Positions 1 to 9,821 of a stretch of 64,000 nt of DNA are shown one piece after another. The first letter of the stretch is position 1. Every line of letters begins with the position of its first letter. The stretch covers positions 248,001 to 312,000 of the forward strand of contig NZ_VHIZ01000052.1 in NCBI RefSeq assembly GCF_006494375.1, in the 5' to 3' direction. The position numbers and the translations under genes were made by a program. This DNA comes from Pantoea anthophila. Lineage in GTDB: Bacteria > Pseudomonadota > Gammaproteobacteria > Enterobacterales > Enterobacteriaceae. Below the pieces are notes generated by a model. It saw nothing but the letters and a program-made list of their open reading frames with translations, was not told the origin of the DNA and did no database searches.

Positions 1-434
1 CCGGAAACGGCCTCCAGCATGATGCCAGATTTACTCGTCTCGTCACTGATATTTACCTGAATTAACACATTCAGCGGTGGCAGTGAGGCGGGACGCTGAT
101 CGTTGAGCCGCTGGGCAATGCGCAGACGGTCAAGGGTGTGGCACCAGGCAAAATTTTCCGCCACCAGTCGGCTTTTATTGGACTGCAACGGACCGATGAA
201 GTGCCACTCCAGTTCCGGATGTGCGGCCAGCGCCTGAACCTTTTCAACCCCTTCCTGCACGTAATTTTCGCCAAAGGCGATCTGACCCGCGGTAAAGGCT
301 TCTTCGACCGCGCTCGCAGGTTTGGTTTTACTGACGGCAAGCAGGGTAATTTCTTCTGGTGCGCGGCCGCAACGCGCGGCAGCGGCCGCAATGCGCTGCC
401 GGACTTGCTGTAGGTTGTGCTGGATTGAGGTCAT
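1..434 (-). CDS. yggS: YggS/PLPHP family PLP-binding protein (C-terminal part outside window)
   Basis: The minus-strand reading frame starts at the ATG at 434 and is open to the window edge, so about 144 N-terminal residues are present. It opens MTSIQHNLQQVRQRIAAAA and contains LLAVSKTKP, which holds the lysine that binds pyridoxal phosphate in this family, then FGENYVQEG and WHFIGPLQSNK. These match the PLP homeostasis protein YggS/PROSC, a cytosolic protein without known enzymatic activity whose loss disturbs vitamin B6 and amino-acid pools. It is divergent from yggR with only 14 bases between the two starts, as in E. coli. Truncation is due to the window border only. Confidence 0.93.
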   Translation of the reverse strand, partial: MTSIQHNLQQVRQRIAAAAARCGRAPEEITLLAVSKTKPASAVEEAFTAGQIAFGENYVQEGVEKVQALAAHPELEWHFIGPLQSNKSRLVAENFAWCHTLDRLRIAQRLNDQRPASLPPLNVLIQVNISDETSKSGIMLEAVS

Positions 435-448
435 AGTCAGGAGACATT

Positions 449-1453
449 ATGAATCTGGATGAAATGGTGGCGCTTAGTGTAAAGCATAATGCGGCCGATC
501 TGCACCTTTGCAGCGGACATTTGCCCTACTGGCGGCGGCAGGGGAGGCTGGAGGCGATTCCGCAGCAGAGCCCGCTCTCGGCCGCCTGGATGACGGAGTT
601 TATGGCCCGCTGGCTCAGTGAACCCCAACGCCAGCAGCTGGCGCGTGACGGGCAGATCGATTTCGCCCTGAGCCTCGCCGACGGTCAGCGTCTGCGCGCC
701 AGTCTGTTTATGCAGCGCAACGGCCTGTCGCTGGCGCTGCGCCTTATCTTTGCGGTCTGCCCCACGCTGGAGAGCCTGCAGCTTCCCGCCGTGGTGCCGA
801 CGCTGCTGGAGCAGCAGGATGGATTGATTCTGGTCACCGGGGCGACCGGAAGCGGCAAATCCACCACGCTGGCGGCGCTGGTGGATGCGCTGAATCGCCA
901 GCATGCCCGTCATATCATCACGCTGGAAGATCCCATTGAATTTATCCACCACAGCCAGCAGTCGCTGATACAGCAGCGTGAAATCGGCCTGCACTGTCCC
1001 TCTTTCTCACTGGGCATCAGAGCGGCGCTGCGGGAAGATCCCGATGTGATTCTGCTGGGCGAGCTGCGCGACAGCGACACCATCCGGCAGGCGCTGACGG
1101 CGGCGGAAACGGGGCATCTGGTGCTGGCAACCCTGCACACCCGCGGCGCGGCGCAGGCGGTGGACAGGCTGGTGGATGTTTTTCCGGCGGAGGAGAAACC
1201 GCTGGTGCGAACGCAGCTGGCGGGCAGCCTGAAAGCGGTCATTGCGCAGCGGCTGGTGCCTGCCGTTGGCGGATCGCGCATCGGGCTGTTCGAGATCCTG
1301 GTTGCGACACCGGGCATCACTCATCTGATTCGGGAGGGCAAGATGCACCAGATCCCTGCTCTGTTGCAGACCGGCGCACAGGCCGGTATGCAAACCTTTG
1401 AGCAGAGCAGGCTGGCGCGTGAGGCTGCCGGACTGATCGCATCAGGTCAGTAG
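449..1453 (+). CDS. yggR: PilT-family twitching-type ATPase
   Basis: A 334-residue secretion/pilus ATPase of the PilT type. Walker [10 protein letters not shown] is at residues 131-139. The Asp box (ITLEDPIEF), Walker B ([12 protein letters not shown]) and His box ([11 protein letters not shown]) follow in the order typical of PilT. Family members form hexamers that drive pilus retraction at the inner membrane. No other type IV pilus gene is nearby, so its partner is unknown. E. coli has an equivalent orphan (YggR) at the same locus. The start follows AGGAGAC seven bases upstream. Its 3' end overlaps the 3' end of the convergent ruvX by seven bases. Confidence 0.9.
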   Translation: MNLDEMVALSVKHNAADLHLCSGHLPYWRRQGRLEAIPQQSPLSAAWMTEFMARWLSEPQRQQLARDGQIDFALSLADGQRLRASLFMQRNGLSLALRLIFAVCPTLESLQLPAVVPTLLEQQDGLILVTGATGSGKSTTLAALVDALNRQHARHIITLEDPIEFIHHSQQSLIQQREIGLHCPSFSLGIRAALREDPDVILLGELRDSDTIRQALTAAETGHLVLATLHTRGAAQAVDRLVDVFPAEEKPLVRTQLAGSLKAVIAQRLVPAVGGSRIGLFEILVATPGITHLIREGKMHQIPALLQTGAQAGMQTFEQSRLAREAAGLIASGQ

Positions 1454-1866
1454 TGGTTCTCGAACCAGTCCTGCAAAATGATGGCGGCCGACTGTGAATC
1501 CACCGACCCTTTACTGAGCGCACGATAACCGCCACGTTCGAAGAGACCCGCACGCGCTTCGACGGTGCTGAGGCGCTCATCCTGTAGCTCGACCCGGATG
1601 CCAAACCGACCGTGGAGGCGATTGGCAAATTTTCGCGCCCGGGCCGTTAACGGCTGTTCAGTGCCATCCATATTGAGGGGTAGACCCACCACCACGAAAT
1701 CGGGCTGCCACTCTTTCAGCAGCTTTTCAATGAGCAGCCAGTCTGGCGTGCCATCCTGGGCTTTCAGCGCCGCCAGGGGACGGGCGCTGCCGGTGAGTTG
1801 CTGACCGACGGCGACACCAATGCTTTTGGTGCCGAAGTCGAAACCTAACAGTGTTTGCGTTGACAT
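1447..1866 (-). CDS. ruvX: Pre-16S rRNA nuclease / Holliday-junction resolvase-like protein
   Basis: A 139-residue RNase H-fold protein (YqgF/RuvX, E. coli 138 aa). The N-terminal [15 protein letters not shown] carries the first catalytic aspartate, [16 protein letters not shown] the central strand, and [12 protein letters not shown] with the later [12 protein letters not shown] the remaining acidic residues. The family matures the 5' end of 16S rRNA and was earlier named as a putative Holliday-junction resolvase. The start ATG shares one base with the yqgE stop (TGATG), which implies translational coupling in a yqgE-ruvX operon. Confidence 0.95.
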   Translation of the reverse strand: MSTQTLLGFDFGTKSIGVAVGQQLTGSARPLAALKAQDGTPDWLLIEKLLKEWQPDFVVVGLPLNMDGTEQPLTARARKFANRLHGRFGIRVELQDERLSTVEARAGLFERGGYRALSKGSVDSQSAAIILQDWFENHY

Positions 1867-2429
1867 CAGGCGTGTCCGGCGTCGCTGGCCATGTTGTGAA
1901 TATCGACGCCGATGCTGCGCGCCGCTTCGCGCCAGCGCTCTGCGATAGGCGTCTGGAACAGGATATTGCTGTTGGCTGGGGTCGTGAGCCAGGCATTTTC
2001 CATCAGCTCATTTTCCAGCTGATCTTTTTCCCAGGCGCAGTACCCCAGCGCCACCAGCACATTTGTGGGCTGAGAGGCGGTGCCAATCGACTCCAGCACG
2101 TCACGGGATGTGGTGATGACGGTGTTGTCGGAGACACGAATGCTGGAGGTAAAAGTCCGTTGCGCTGAGTGCAGAATAAAGCCGCGATCTTCCGCCAGCG
2201 GGCCACCGGTGAAGACCGGCTTATCCAGCCTGATGGCCGGGTCGCGATCGTCAGCAGAGATTTTCAGCTTCTTCAGAATGCCTTCAACCGTCAGGTTTTC
2301 CATGGGTTTATTGATGATCAGTCCCATTGCACCTTCTTCGTTATGTTCGCAGAGATAGACCACGGAACGCTTGAAGAAAGGGTCCTGCAATGAAGGCATG
2401 GCAATCAAAAAGTGATGTTGTAAATTCAT
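1866..2429 (-). CDS. yqgE: UPF0301/AlgH family protein YqgE
   Basis: 187 residues from the ATG at 2429 ([20 protein letters not shown]). An in-frame ATG 33 bases upstream exists, but the family begins at MNLQ. Conserved stretches include [20 protein letters not shown] and [16 protein letters not shown]. The fold is known but the molecular function is not; it almost always sits next to yqgF, as here. The gene is followed by ruvX with a one-base overlap and preceded by gshB at 87 bases. Confidence 0.94.
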   Translation of the reverse strand: MNLQHHFLIAMPSLQDPFFKRSVVYLCEHNEEGAMGLIINKPMENLTVEGILKKLKISADDRDPAIRLDKPVFTGGPLAEDRGFILHSAQRTFTSSIRVSDNTVITTSRDVLESIGTASQPTNVLVALGYCAWEKDQLENELMENAWLTTPANSNILFQTPIAERWREAARSIGVDIHNMASDAGHA

Positions 2430-2516
2430 TCTCACACGATGTACCAAAAAAATAACCGGCACGCGACGGCCGCACCGGTATTGGGTTGATCACGGAGCCT
2501 CGCCCCGGCGTCTTGC

Positions 2517-3461
2517 TCAGCCCAGGCGTTTCTCAATGGCATCCATCAACATGCCGGTGATGGAGATCGGGAACGCAGCCTCAATTTCACGAATGCAGGT
2601 CGGGCTGGTCACGTTAACTTCAGTCAGTTTATCACCGATGATGTCGAGACCGACAAAAATCAGTCCTTTTGCTTTCAGCGTCGGGCCAACACGGCGCGCA
2701 ATTTCCCAGTCGCTTTCGCTCAGTGGACGGGCTTCACCGCGCCCACCGGCGGCGAGATTGCCGCGCGTTTCACCGCCCTGCGGGATACGCGCCAGGCAGT
2801 AAGGAACCGGCTCGCCATCCACGACCAGCACACGCTTGTCACCCTCTTTGATAGCCGGGATATAGTTCTGCGCCATGCAGAAGCGGCTTTCGTGCTCGGT
2901 CAGGGTTTCCGTGATGACGCCAAAGTTAGGATCGTCCTGCTTCACGCGGAAGATAGAGGCGCCGCCCATGCCATCCAGCGGTTTCATGATGATGTCGCCA
3001 TGCTCCTGCCAGAAGGCGCGTAGCTGCTCTTTGCGGCGGGTCACCAGAGTCTCAGGCGTGAACTCCGCAAACCAGGCGGTGTAGAGCTTTTCGTTACAGT
3101 CACGCAGGCTCTGCGGTTTGTTCACGATCAGCGTTCCCAGCTCTTCTGCGCGCTCCAGAATGTAGGTCGCATAGATGAACTCGGTGTCGAAAGGGGGATC
3201 TTTACGCATCAGGATCACATTCAGGTCAGCCAGAGGGATCTCCTGCTCGCTGCCGAACTGATACCAGCTATCCGCATTCTGCTCAACGCTCAGCAGGCGG
3301 GTGCGGGCAGAGGCGACGCCACCGCGCATCGAGAGATCGTGCATCTCCATGTAGTGAATTTCGTAACCACGGCGCTGTGCTTCCAGCAACATGGCGAAGC
3401 TGGAGTCTTTTTTAATATTGATGGACGAAATAGGGTCCATCACGATGCCAAGCTTAATCAT
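2517..3461 (-). CDS. gshB: Glutathione synthetase
   Basis: 314 residues. Joins gamma-glutamylcysteine and glycine with ATP to give glutathione in the cytosol. The N-terminal MIKLGIVMDPISSINIKKDSS and the ATP-grasp region IIMKPLDGMGGASIFR (glycine-rich flexible loop) are diagnostic. The C-terminal VGLDIIGDKLTEVNVTSPTC holds the acidic metal ligand and the Asn of the active site. Length is within two residues of E. coli GshB. The start is preceded by GAGGAGATAATA on the coding strand. It lies between rsmE and yqgE in the conserved order. Confidence 0.97.
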   Translation of the reverse strand: MIKLGIVMDPISSINIKKDSSFAMLLEAQRRGYEIHYMEMHDLSMRGGVASARTRLLSVEQNADSWYQFGSEQEIPLADLNVILMRKDPPFDTEFIYATYILERAEELGTLIVNKPQSLRDCNEKLYTAWFAEFTPETLVTRRKEQLRAFWQEHGDIIMKPLDGMGGASIFRVKQDDPNFGVITETLTEHESRFCMAQNYIPAIKEGDKRVLVVDGEPVPYCLARIPQGGETRGNLAAGGRGEARPLSESDWEIARRVGPTLKAKGLIFVGLDIIGDKLTEVNVTSPTCIREIEAAFPISITGMLMDAIEKRLG

Positions 3462-3564
3462 TATTATCTCCTCGGTAAGGCGTTGATCGCCTCGTTCGGT
3501 TCGGTCTGCAGTGGGCCGAACAGTCAGGACACTATGCCTGCTCTCTCACCGCCGAAAGTATCGC

Positions 3565-4296
3565 TTAACCCAGGTCGCCAAACCTCACCTGAAGTGCCGT
3601 AATGGCGGTCAGCGCGGTGGTTTCGGTTCGCAGAACCCGTGGGCCAAGCAGGATGTCCGTAAAATCGTGCTGCGCCGTCATCGCAATCTCGTCGGCTGAC
3701 AGGCCGCCTTCCGGGCCAATCAGCAGCCGGACCCGCTCCACAGGCTGTGGCAGCGTGTTAATACTCTGGCTGGCACGCGGATGCAGGTTGAGCTTCAGAC
3801 CGCTGTCCGCTTCCGCACACCAGGCTTCCAGCGTCATCGCTTCACGAATTTCCGGCACGCGATTGCGGCCACACTGCTCACAGGCGGCAATCGCAATTTT
3901 CTGCCACTGCTGGATCTTCTTCGCCAGACGTTCAGCATCAAGCTTTACGCCACAGCGCTCGGAAAACAAGGGTGTAATGACGTTCACGCCCAGTTCAATT
4001 GATTTCTGGATAGTGAATTCCATTTTTTCACCGCGCGACATCACCTGACCTAAATGCAGATGCAGAGGTGACTCGCGATCGTCCGGCTGGCTCTCTGTGA
4101 CCGATACTTTTACACGCTTTTTATCAACATGCGTGATCTCTGCTGCAAAAGTCAGATTAGTGCCATCAAAGAGTTCCAGACGCTGGCCTGCCGTCATCCG
4201 GAGGACCCGGCCCACATGGTTGGATGCATCTTCATCCAGAGTAATTTCACTGCCGATATTCAGAGGCGCGGCGTGATAGATGCGAGGTATGCGCAT
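3565..4296 (-). CDS. rsmE: 16S rRNA (uracil-1498-N3)-methyltransferase
   Basis: 243 residues, the same length as the E. coli protein. RsmE is a SPOUT (trefoil-knot) methyltransferase that methylates N3 of U1498 in the 30S decoding region using S-adenosylmethionine. The N-terminal PUA-like part begins [12 protein letters not shown]; the SPOUT core contains [13 protein letters not shown] and, near the C-terminus, [13 protein letters not shown] and [13 protein letters not shown], which form the knot that binds SAM. It is upstream of gshB on the same strand with a gap of 103 bases. Confidence 0.96.
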   Translation of the reverse strand: MRIPRIYHAAPLNIGSEITLDEDASNHVGRVLRMTAGQRLELFDGTNLTFAAEITHVDKKRVKVSVTESQPDDRESPLHLHLGQVMSRGEKMEFTIQKSIELGVNVITPLFSERCGVKLDAERLAKKIQQWQKIAIAACEQCGRNRVPEIREAMTLEAWCAEADSGLKLNLHPRASQSINTLPQPVERVRLLIGPEGGLSADEIAMTAQHDFTDILLGPRVLRTETTALTAITALQVRFGDLG

Positions 4297-4365
4297 AAGG
4301 TTCCTGAGACCGGACGCCGCGCTGCAGCGGCGTCATGGGAAAAGAGCTAGTGTAGGGCAGGGATT

Positions 4366-5070
4366 TTAGCGCTGGCAAGCCTGCTGCACATAAGGATTGT
4401 GATTGCCCTGTACCCTGGCAATCCGCTGGTCGCGTTCGCACTCCCACGGCGTGACAGGATAGAGCTTATCCCAGGCGGTAAAAAGCTGCGTCTGCTGGCG
4501 TGAAATGCGCAGATGGTACTGGTCGCGCATATAGAAATAGGTGCGGGCAATCGCGCCCCGCGCCCGCGCAGGCGGCTCCGCCTGTTTCAGTTTGAAGTCG
4601 ATCTTCATCTCACACTGACCATACTGCTTCTCGCTGCCGTTCCACTGACTGTAGGCGAAGTTGCCGCGGTCGCCATTCACTTCACCCACCGCAGGCTGCA
4701 GGTTGTGCAGATCGGTTTCGATGCGGCGATAGTCGGGGTCTTTGTTGCAGTTTTTGCGGCCACCGTCCTGCCAGCACTGGCGCTGATGTCCAAACTCCCA
4801 CGCAGGCATCACATGTTCCCACTCAATGCGTGCGGCGCGATTCGCATTTTTGCGCACCTGATAGCCACAGCTGTTGAGATCGGGAATGCCCTTTTTTCCC
4901 TGCCATGTAATTTTACAGCCACAGTAAAAGGAGCCCGGTGCATCGGCGTTAATCGCCGCAGCAAAGGTTTTAGCCTGCTGAAAGTTATTCTGATGATAGT
5001 TATTCAGGTTGATAGCGTCAGCGGCAGGGGCAAACAGCAACGCCACCGCCAGACTTAAAATGCGAGACAT
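4366..5070 (-). CDS. endA: Periplasmic DNA-specific endonuclease I
   Basis: 234 residues (E. coli 235). A signal peptide, [19 protein letters not shown], directs it to the periplasm. The mature part has the His-Me finger endonuclease core [14 protein letters not shown] and the following [19 protein letters not shown], with several cysteines (FYCGCK, SCGY) expected to form disulfides. EndA cleaves double-stranded DNA and is inhibited by RNA. It lies between sprT and rsmE as in other enteric bacteria. Confidence 0.96.
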   Translation of the reverse strand: MSRILSLAVALLFAPAADAINLNNYHQNNFQQAKTFAAAINADAPGSFYCGCKITWQGKKGIPDLNSCGYQVRKNANRAARIEWEHVMPAWEFGHQRQCWQDGGRKNCNKDPDYRRIETDLHNLQPAVGEVNGDRGNFAYSQWNGSEKQYGQCEMKIDFKLKQAEPPARARGAIARTYFYMRDQYHLRISRQQTQLFTAWDKLYPVTPWECERDQRIARVQGNHNPYVQQACQR

Positions 5071-5145
5071 ATTCCAGCTTCTGTTCAGTACAAAAAAGGG
5101 CGGCAGGTTAACAGAATGTCCAATAGGGCGGAATGGGGATTAGTC

Positions 5146-5658
5146 TCAGGCTGGCACAAACTCGCCCGCGGTCAGCAGGCTTCCGCAGTGCACGCAGCGA
5201 TACTCACTCTCTTTGCGCACCACCCGATTGTGGCGCCGCACCGTAAGCTGGTGCTGCTGGCACTGACAGCGATAGGCAAAGGTCTTGCTGCGCACGGAAG
5301 CGATCTCAAACTGATGGGTGCGCCGCGCCGGCACGCCCAGCACCTGCTCCATCATCCACTTCCACTCTTTGCCGTGCGGCGCAACGCGACCAAACTGTTT
5401 CCAGACCAGCAGATGCGCCAGCTCATGCGGCACCACTTCATCAATAAACGCCTGCTGATTTTCCAGCAGCAGCACCGGATTAATGCGGATTTCCCAGGCG
5501 GCCAGCCAGGCCGTGCCCGCCGCCGTGCCGCGCTGCTGGTAGAGCAGGGCAGGTTCCGGGTAGTCCGTTTTCAGTGCCTGATTGGCACGCGCAAGCGACT
5601 GGCGCAGCGAGCGCATCACCGCCTGCTGCAGGGCAATAGGGAGACGAGGTGTTTTCAT
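5146..5658 (-). CDS. sprT: SprT-family zinc metallopeptidase-like protein
   Basis: 170 residues when started at [14 protein letters not shown] (ATG at 5658), which matches the family N-terminus; the frame stays open 93 bases further upstream. HELAH at residues 78-82 is the zinc site, and a C-terminal zinc ribbon is formed by YRCQCQQH and YRCVHCGS. The family resembles eukaryotic Spartan in its SprT domain, but the bacterial substrate is not established. Its 5' side faces the divergently transcribed LPS genes. Confidence 0.95.
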   Translation of the reverse strand: MKTPRLPIALQQAVMRSLRQSLARANQALKTDYPEPALLYQQRGTAAGTAWLAAWEIRINPVLLLENQQAFIDEVVPHELAHLLVWKQFGRVAPHGKEWKWMMEQVLGVPARRTHQFEIASVRSKTFAYRCQCQQHQLTVRRHNRVVRKESEYRCVHCGSLLTAGEFVPA

Positions 5659-5851
5659 GGTGTTCAGGATAATCATCGCTGCCCGGGAACTCAACATAAC
5701 CCGCGAAAATGGCAGCAGCGTGGCTATAATCTGCCGCCCCGTTTCCGGCACGGCAGGCGGCGGCCACAGGGTGGTCAGACGCGGCGCGGCAGCGGCGGAA
5801 ATTTCCGGATTAAATATGGTTATCGGCGTTTTTAGAATATCCTATTGATAA

Positions 5852-5871
5852 GGTTCACTGCAGCGTGAACC
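5852..5871. repeat. Perfect inverted repeat ahead of the LPS genes
   Basis: GGTTCAC and GTGAACC are separated by six bases (TGCAGC), giving a 7-bp perfect dyad in the sprT/glycosyltransferase divergent gap, 36 bases before the proposed glycosyltransferase start. It could be a regulator operator or a small hairpin in the leader RNA. There is no run of T after it, so it is not a standard terminator. An AT-rich stretch (TAGAATAT at 5832) lies just upstream and could be a -10 element. Confidence 0.4.
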
Positions 5872-5907
5872 GATGAGATGCGACAGGCACAGTGTACGGA
5901 CAACGCA

Positions 5908-7014
5908 ATGAAAAATAATAACATCAGGAAGCAGCGCATTGTGCTGGTGACCGATTTAATGGCAGGTCGCGGCGGTATGGAGAATGTGACCGGTCAGCTG
6001 ATTACCGCGCTGAATGCAGAGGCCGGAACGGAAGCGGGGCTGTTTATTATCAACAGCGGCGAAGAGAGCCACTCCCGTGCCTGGACCGCCAACGCTGTTT
6101 TAGCCGAGAGCGTCTGCACGCTGCGCAACAAAAAGATAAAAAATCTGATTCATACGCTGCGAATGGCCGCCTTTTTTCGCCGCTATCAGCCCGATCATGT
6201 CCTGACCCTGAATACGATTCCCTGCCTGATGACGCGCCGCGCCATCAGCCTCTCCGGCCGTAAAATCATGCTGTCGAGCTGGATGCATCTGCCCCCGCGT
6301 GAACGTTACCGTCCCCACTATCTGCTGCGGGCCGATCACCATTTCGCCATCAGCCAGCAGATTAAACAGCAGCTGGTGGATCTGGGTGCCCGCGTTACAG
6401 ACGTTGATGTGATCTATAACCCGGTAAAGCGCACTGAGGTGGTTATTGGCCGCCCGCAGGGGCTGAAGTTTCTCTATATCGGGCGCATCCACTTCCAGCG
6501 ACAGAAACAGCTGAAAGATCTGTTTGATGCCCTGCAGCAGGTCAGCGTCCCCTGGACGCTGGAGATGGTGGGAGATGGCGAGGATCTGGCGCAGTGCCAG
6601 CACTACGCGGCGCAGCTTGGGATTGCGGATCGCATTACCTGGCATGGCTGGCAGGAGAACGCCTGGGAGTATGTCCTCCACCACATCAGACAGGTCAGCT
6701 GTCTGCTCATGACCTCCAACTTTGAGGGGTTCCCGCTGATCCTGCTGGAGGCGATGTCGCGCGGCGTCTACTGCGTCTCATCCGACTGCATCAGCGGTCC
6801 GGCGGAAATTATTCAGAACGGTCACAATGGTCAGCTCTACCCTGTCAATGACAGCATGGCGCTGGCCGCTATTCTCAACGCCATGAGCGGGGATTTCCGT
6901 TTCCCTGACCATCAGGTTATTAAAGCGAGCATCACCGGTTTTTATGAGGAAAATTATATGAAGCACCTGATGACCGTGCTTAATCGCCTTACTGAGGTTA
7001 AGCATGACGAATAA
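5908..7014 (+). CDS. WaaB-like GT4-family LPS glycosyltransferase
   Basis: 368 residues from the ATG at 5908 (GGA seven bases upstream; homologues start near here). A longer frame begins at 5878. Two Rossmann-like halves of the GT-B fold are visible: VLVTDLMAGRGGMENVTGQL at the N-terminus, and in the C-terminal half FLYIGRIHFQRQKQLKDLFDAL, MVGDGEDLAQCQHYAAQLGI and LLMTSNFEGFPLILLEAMS, with the GT4 EX7E motif. The wording of these motifs is closest to RfaB/WaaB, the UDP-galactose:LPS core alpha-1,6-galactosyltransferase. The sugar specificity cannot be read from sequence. The gene overlaps the next by 11 bases, so the two form an operon. It is absent from this position in E. coli. Confidence 0.85.
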   Translation: MKNNNIRKQRIVLVTDLMAGRGGMENVTGQLITALNAEAGTEAGLFIINSGEESHSRAWTANAVLAESVCTLRNKKIKNLIHTLRMAAFFRRYQPDHVLTLNTIPCLMTRRAISLSGRKIMLSSWMHLPPRERYRPHYLLRADHHFAISQQIKQQLVDLGARVTDVDVIYNPVKRTEVVIGRPQGLKFLYIGRIHFQRQKQLKDLFDALQQVSVPWTLEMVGDGEDLAQCQHYAAQLGIADRITWHGWQENAWEYVLHHIRQVSCLLMTSNFEGFPLILLEAMSRGVYCVSSDCISGPAEIIQNGHNGQLYPVNDSMALAAILNAMSGDFRFPDHQVIKASITGFYEENYMKHLMTVLNRLTEVKHDE

Positions 7015-8272
7015 AACCGAACGCAATGGATTAACGTTACTGGTTAATTTCTCCGTGATTGCGCTCTGCCTGGCACTCTCACTGAATATGTTTGTTACCG
7101 GTCTGCCGCAAAAAATATTCTACTTCGTCTCCTATCTCTCCGTTGCCTCCATACTCTATGGTCTGGTGCGCAGACGGATCGACTTCAGGGGAGCGGGTTT
7201 TTATCTCGCGCTATTCGCTGTTCTGGTTATCTTTGCCCTGATCCGTCTGTTCTGGGCCCTTCACGTTAAGGGGATTGAAACTGCCCCCTCAACCGATGCC
7301 ATAACCAATATCGGCAACTACCTGCTGGGCTCGAAGCGGCTATTGCTGGGCGCGTTTATTCTCCTCAGCCTGGCTATTTATGGCGATCGGGTTTCCCTGA
7401 CCACGCTGCGTATCGGGAAAGTGCTCATTCTGATCGGACTGCTGATTACGCTGGGCTTCGGTATTCATGAGCATCTCTACACCGCGAACATCCGCATCAA
7501 ACTCACGACTGAAGCGGCGTCGATGTCCTCCTACATGATTCTGTTTATCTACTGCGCCTGGCTGTGGCTGAGTCGTTTTGAGACGCATCGCTACTGGAAG
7601 GTTGCCGATGTGGTGGTGCTGGCTGTCACCTTCGCGCTGCTCTACCTGTGTGCGACCCGCGTGACCCTGATTGCGCTGATCGCCACAGGCCTGCTGTTTG
7701 TGGTGCAGAGTTACCGGTTGTCGCTGCTCACTAACTGGCGCGTCGGCACGCTGGCGGTGGGCGTCGTGGCGCTGCTGATCCTGATGACCAGTAACCGCTG
7801 GGTGGAAGGGGTGCAGGATATTGAGAACTTTGGCTCCAACAGCTCGACCTCGCTGGGTGCGCGCGTCGCGATCTGGGGCGGAGCGATGAACTTTATTGAG
7901 CATCATGGCGGCTTCGCGACGCCGGATGCGCGCACCACGGAGGCGCGTCAGTTCATCATCAAACACTATCCGCTCAATGTGGAAGGCTACACCAACGTCA
8001 AATACAACATGCACAACGAGTTTCTCGAAGTGACGACGTTACAGGGATGGCTGGGGACGCTGTCGCTGGCGCTGCTCTATCTGACGATGCTGGCGGGCTG
8101 GCTGAAGAAGTGCGATCTGCGCGGGGCGGCGCTGCCGATGCTGGCGCTGTTTATCACCGGGCTGACCGATTCGGTGCTGCCCTATAACCAGACTGCCACC
8201 ATCTTTATCATGGCGCTGGCGCTCTGCTGCCTGCCGCGGCCCCGGCCGGACGTGCGGGTCACCCCGGTATGA
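7004..8272 (+). CDS. O-antigen ligase / polymerase-type membrane protein (WaaL/Wzy_C)
   Basis: 422 residues with about ten to twelve hydrophobic segments. The family loop is recognisable: SSTSLGARVAIWGGAMNFI followed by a long periplasmic segment ending in YNMHNEFLEVTTLQGWLG, the Wzy_C signature shared by WaaL O-antigen ligases and some polymerases. The upstream WaaB-like gene suggests WaaL, which transfers undecaprenyl-linked O-antigen to lipid A-core on the periplasmic face of the inner membrane. Start at 7004 lies inside the end of the glycosyltransferase gene (ATGACGAATAA). A strong terminator follows. Confidence 0.83.
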   Translation: MTNKTERNGLTLLVNFSVIALCLALSLNMFVTGLPQKIFYFVSYLSVASILYGLVRRRIDFRGAGFYLALFAVLVIFALIRLFWALHVKGIETAPSTDAITNIGNYLLGSKRLLLGAFILLSLAIYGDRVSLTTLRIGKVLILIGLLITLGFGIHEHLYTANIRIKLTTEAASMSSYMILFIYCAWLWLSRFETHRYWKVADVVVLAVTFALLYLCATRVTLIALIATGLLFVVQSYRLSLLTNWRVGTLAVGVVALLILMTSNRWVEGVQDIENFGSNSSTSLGARVAIWGGAMNFIEHHGGFATPDARTTEARQFIIKHYPLNVEGYTNVKYNMHNEFLEVTTLQGWLGTLSLALLYLTMLAGWLKKCDLRGAALPMLALFITGLTDSVLPYNQTATIFIMALALCCLPRPRPDVRVTPV

Positions 8273-8292
8273 TAAGGGGCTGAACCAATAAA

Positions 8293-8329
8293 AAGGGCGG
8301 GGTTTCCTGAGAAACCCCGCCCTTTTTTT
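8293..8329. terminator. Bidirectional terminator between waaL-like gene and galP
   Basis: A perfect 14-bp stem (AAGGGCGGGGTTTC / GAAACCCCGCCCTT) with a four-base CTGA loop and T-runs readable on both strands. It serves the convergent waaL-like and galP genes. Confidence 0.95.
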
Positions 8330-8341
8330 AGTGCTTAACGG

Positions 8342-9739
8342 TTAGTCGCGTGCACCGATGTCGCGCAGTTTTTTACCGGCCATCAGGTTACGTTCGATGT
8401 GTTCCAGCGAGACGTTTTTGGTCTCCGGAATCAGCATCAGCGTCAGCAGAATGAAGAACAGGTTAAGCAGCGCGTAGACCCAGAAGGTATTGGCGTTGCC
8501 CAGGGTATTCAGCATCGTCAGGAAGGTCGCACCCACGATCATGTTGGCGATCCAGTTGGTGGTGGTCGAGACGGTGATACCGAAATCGCGGCCTTTCAGC
8601 GGCTGAATTTCAGAACAGAGTACCCAGATCAGCGGACCGGCTGACATCGCGAAGCCAACGATGAACATCAGCAGCATGCCTACCGCGAAGTACTGTGCGC
8701 CCGGCGAGGTAATGCCAAAGTGCAGCATCGTTCCCAGCACGCCCATACCGGCAGCCATCACCATAAAACCCAGAATCAGGGTCGGTTTACGGCCCCAGCG
8801 ATCCACCAGGCCAATGGCAATAAAGGTCGCCAGCACGTTGACCAGACCGACGATGACCGTACCCCACATCTGCTGCGTGGTGTTGGCGAAGCCGGCAATT
8901 TCAAAGATTTTAGGTGCGTAGTACATGATGACGTTCATACCGGTAAACTGCTGCATAACCTGCAACAGAATGCCGAGGTAGACGGCACGACGGAAGTGGC
9001 TGCTGCTGGTGAACAGACCCCAGCCAGACTGCTTGATCTTCAGGCTTTCACGAATCTCATCCAGCTCACGTTTTGCCTGCTCACTGGTGTCGCGCAGACG
9101 GTCCAGTACGCGTTGTGCATCGCGGAAGTTGCCACGCGCCGCCAGCCAGCGTGGGCTGTTTGGCAGGAAGAAGACACCGATCAGCAGCAGCAGGGCAGGG
9201 ATGGTGATGACGCCCAGCATCCAGCGCCAGTTGCCGGTAAAGCTGAAGGCGGTATCAGACAGGTAAGCACCCAGAATCCCGATGGTGATCATCAGCTGAT
9301 AGAGCGAAATCATACTGCCGCGAATTTTTTCTGGAGCGATTTCAGAAAGATAAAGCGGGGCGGTATAAGAGGCGACACCGACTGCCAGACCCAGCAATAC
9401 GCGGGCGCTGATCAGCATTTCCGGGTTTGGCGCCATCGCCGACCAGAGAGAACCGATAACGAACAGAATCGCACCGGCCATCAGGCTCTTTTTACGGCCC
9501 AGGCGGGAGGACATCCAGCCGCTGCCGATAGCTCCCACCGCAGCACCAAACATCATGGAACTGACGATCCACTCCTGCTGATGAGCGGTAACGTTGAAGT
9601 CCTTTGCGATAAACGGCAGGGCACCGGCAATCACGCCGATATCCAGACCGAACAGCAGACCCGCAAGGGCTGCCAGAAAGCAGACAAATAAGGTCATCGC
9701 CTTATTTGAAGTTCTGCTTTTGTGTGTATTGCCAGGCAT
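8342..9739 (-). CDS. galP: Galactose:proton symporter
   Basis: 465 residues (E. coli GalP 464), twelve transmembrane helices of the sugar-porter MFS family. Hallmarks: [20 protein letters not shown] in helix 1, SSRLGRKKS after helix 2, [15 protein letters not shown], the helix 7 sugar-binding [14 protein letters not shown], and the C-terminal [10 protein letters not shown]. It imports galactose (and glucose) with protons. A good ribosome site (GGAGG) precedes the ATG. CRP and GalR/GalS-type sites lie upstream, and metK is behind it on the same strand. Confidence 0.95.
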   Translation of the reverse strand: MPGNTHKSRTSNKAMTLFVCFLAALAGLLFGLDIGVIAGALPFIAKDFNVTAHQQEWIVSSMMFGAAVGAIGSGWMSSRLGRKKSLMAGAILFVIGSLWSAMAPNPEMLISARVLLGLAVGVASYTAPLYLSEIAPEKIRGSMISLYQLMITIGILGAYLSDTAFSFTGNWRWMLGVITIPALLLLIGVFFLPNSPRWLAARGNFRDAQRVLDRLRDTSEQAKRELDEIRESLKIKQSGWGLFTSSSHFRRAVYLGILLQVMQQFTGMNVIMYYAPKIFEIAGFANTTQQMWGTVIVGLVNVLATFIAIGLVDRWGRKPTLILGFMVMAAGMGVLGTMLHFGITSPGAQYFAVGMLLMFIVGFAMSAGPLIWVLCSEIQPLKGRDFGITVSTTTNWIANMIVGATFLTMLNTLGNANTFWVYALLNLFFILLTLMLIPETKNVSLEHIERNLMAGKKLRDIGARD

Positions 9740-9802
9740 TTTAGCCTCCAGGTTTATCCATCATTGTTTTTATCAATGTTAAAAAACCTTTTACGGGAAA
9801 AA

Positions 9803-9818
9803 AGTGAGTCTGATCACA
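9803..9818. promoter_or_regulatory. CRP-binding site upstream of galP
   Basis: AGTGA-N6-TCACA matches the CRP consensus TGTGA-N6-TCACA at 9 of 10 conserved bases. Its centre (9810.5) is about 71 bases before the galP ATG. A TAACAT-like -10 at 9776-9781 would place the start of transcription about 41 bases from the centre, which suits a class II activator position. Confidence 0.65.
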
Positions 9819-9821
9819 TCA

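Noticed and set aside
8720-9691. Long plus-strand frame opposite galP
   Set aside because: Antisense to a clear galP; rich in Gln/His/Arg with no recognisable motif, as expected from the complementary strand of a GC-rich gene.
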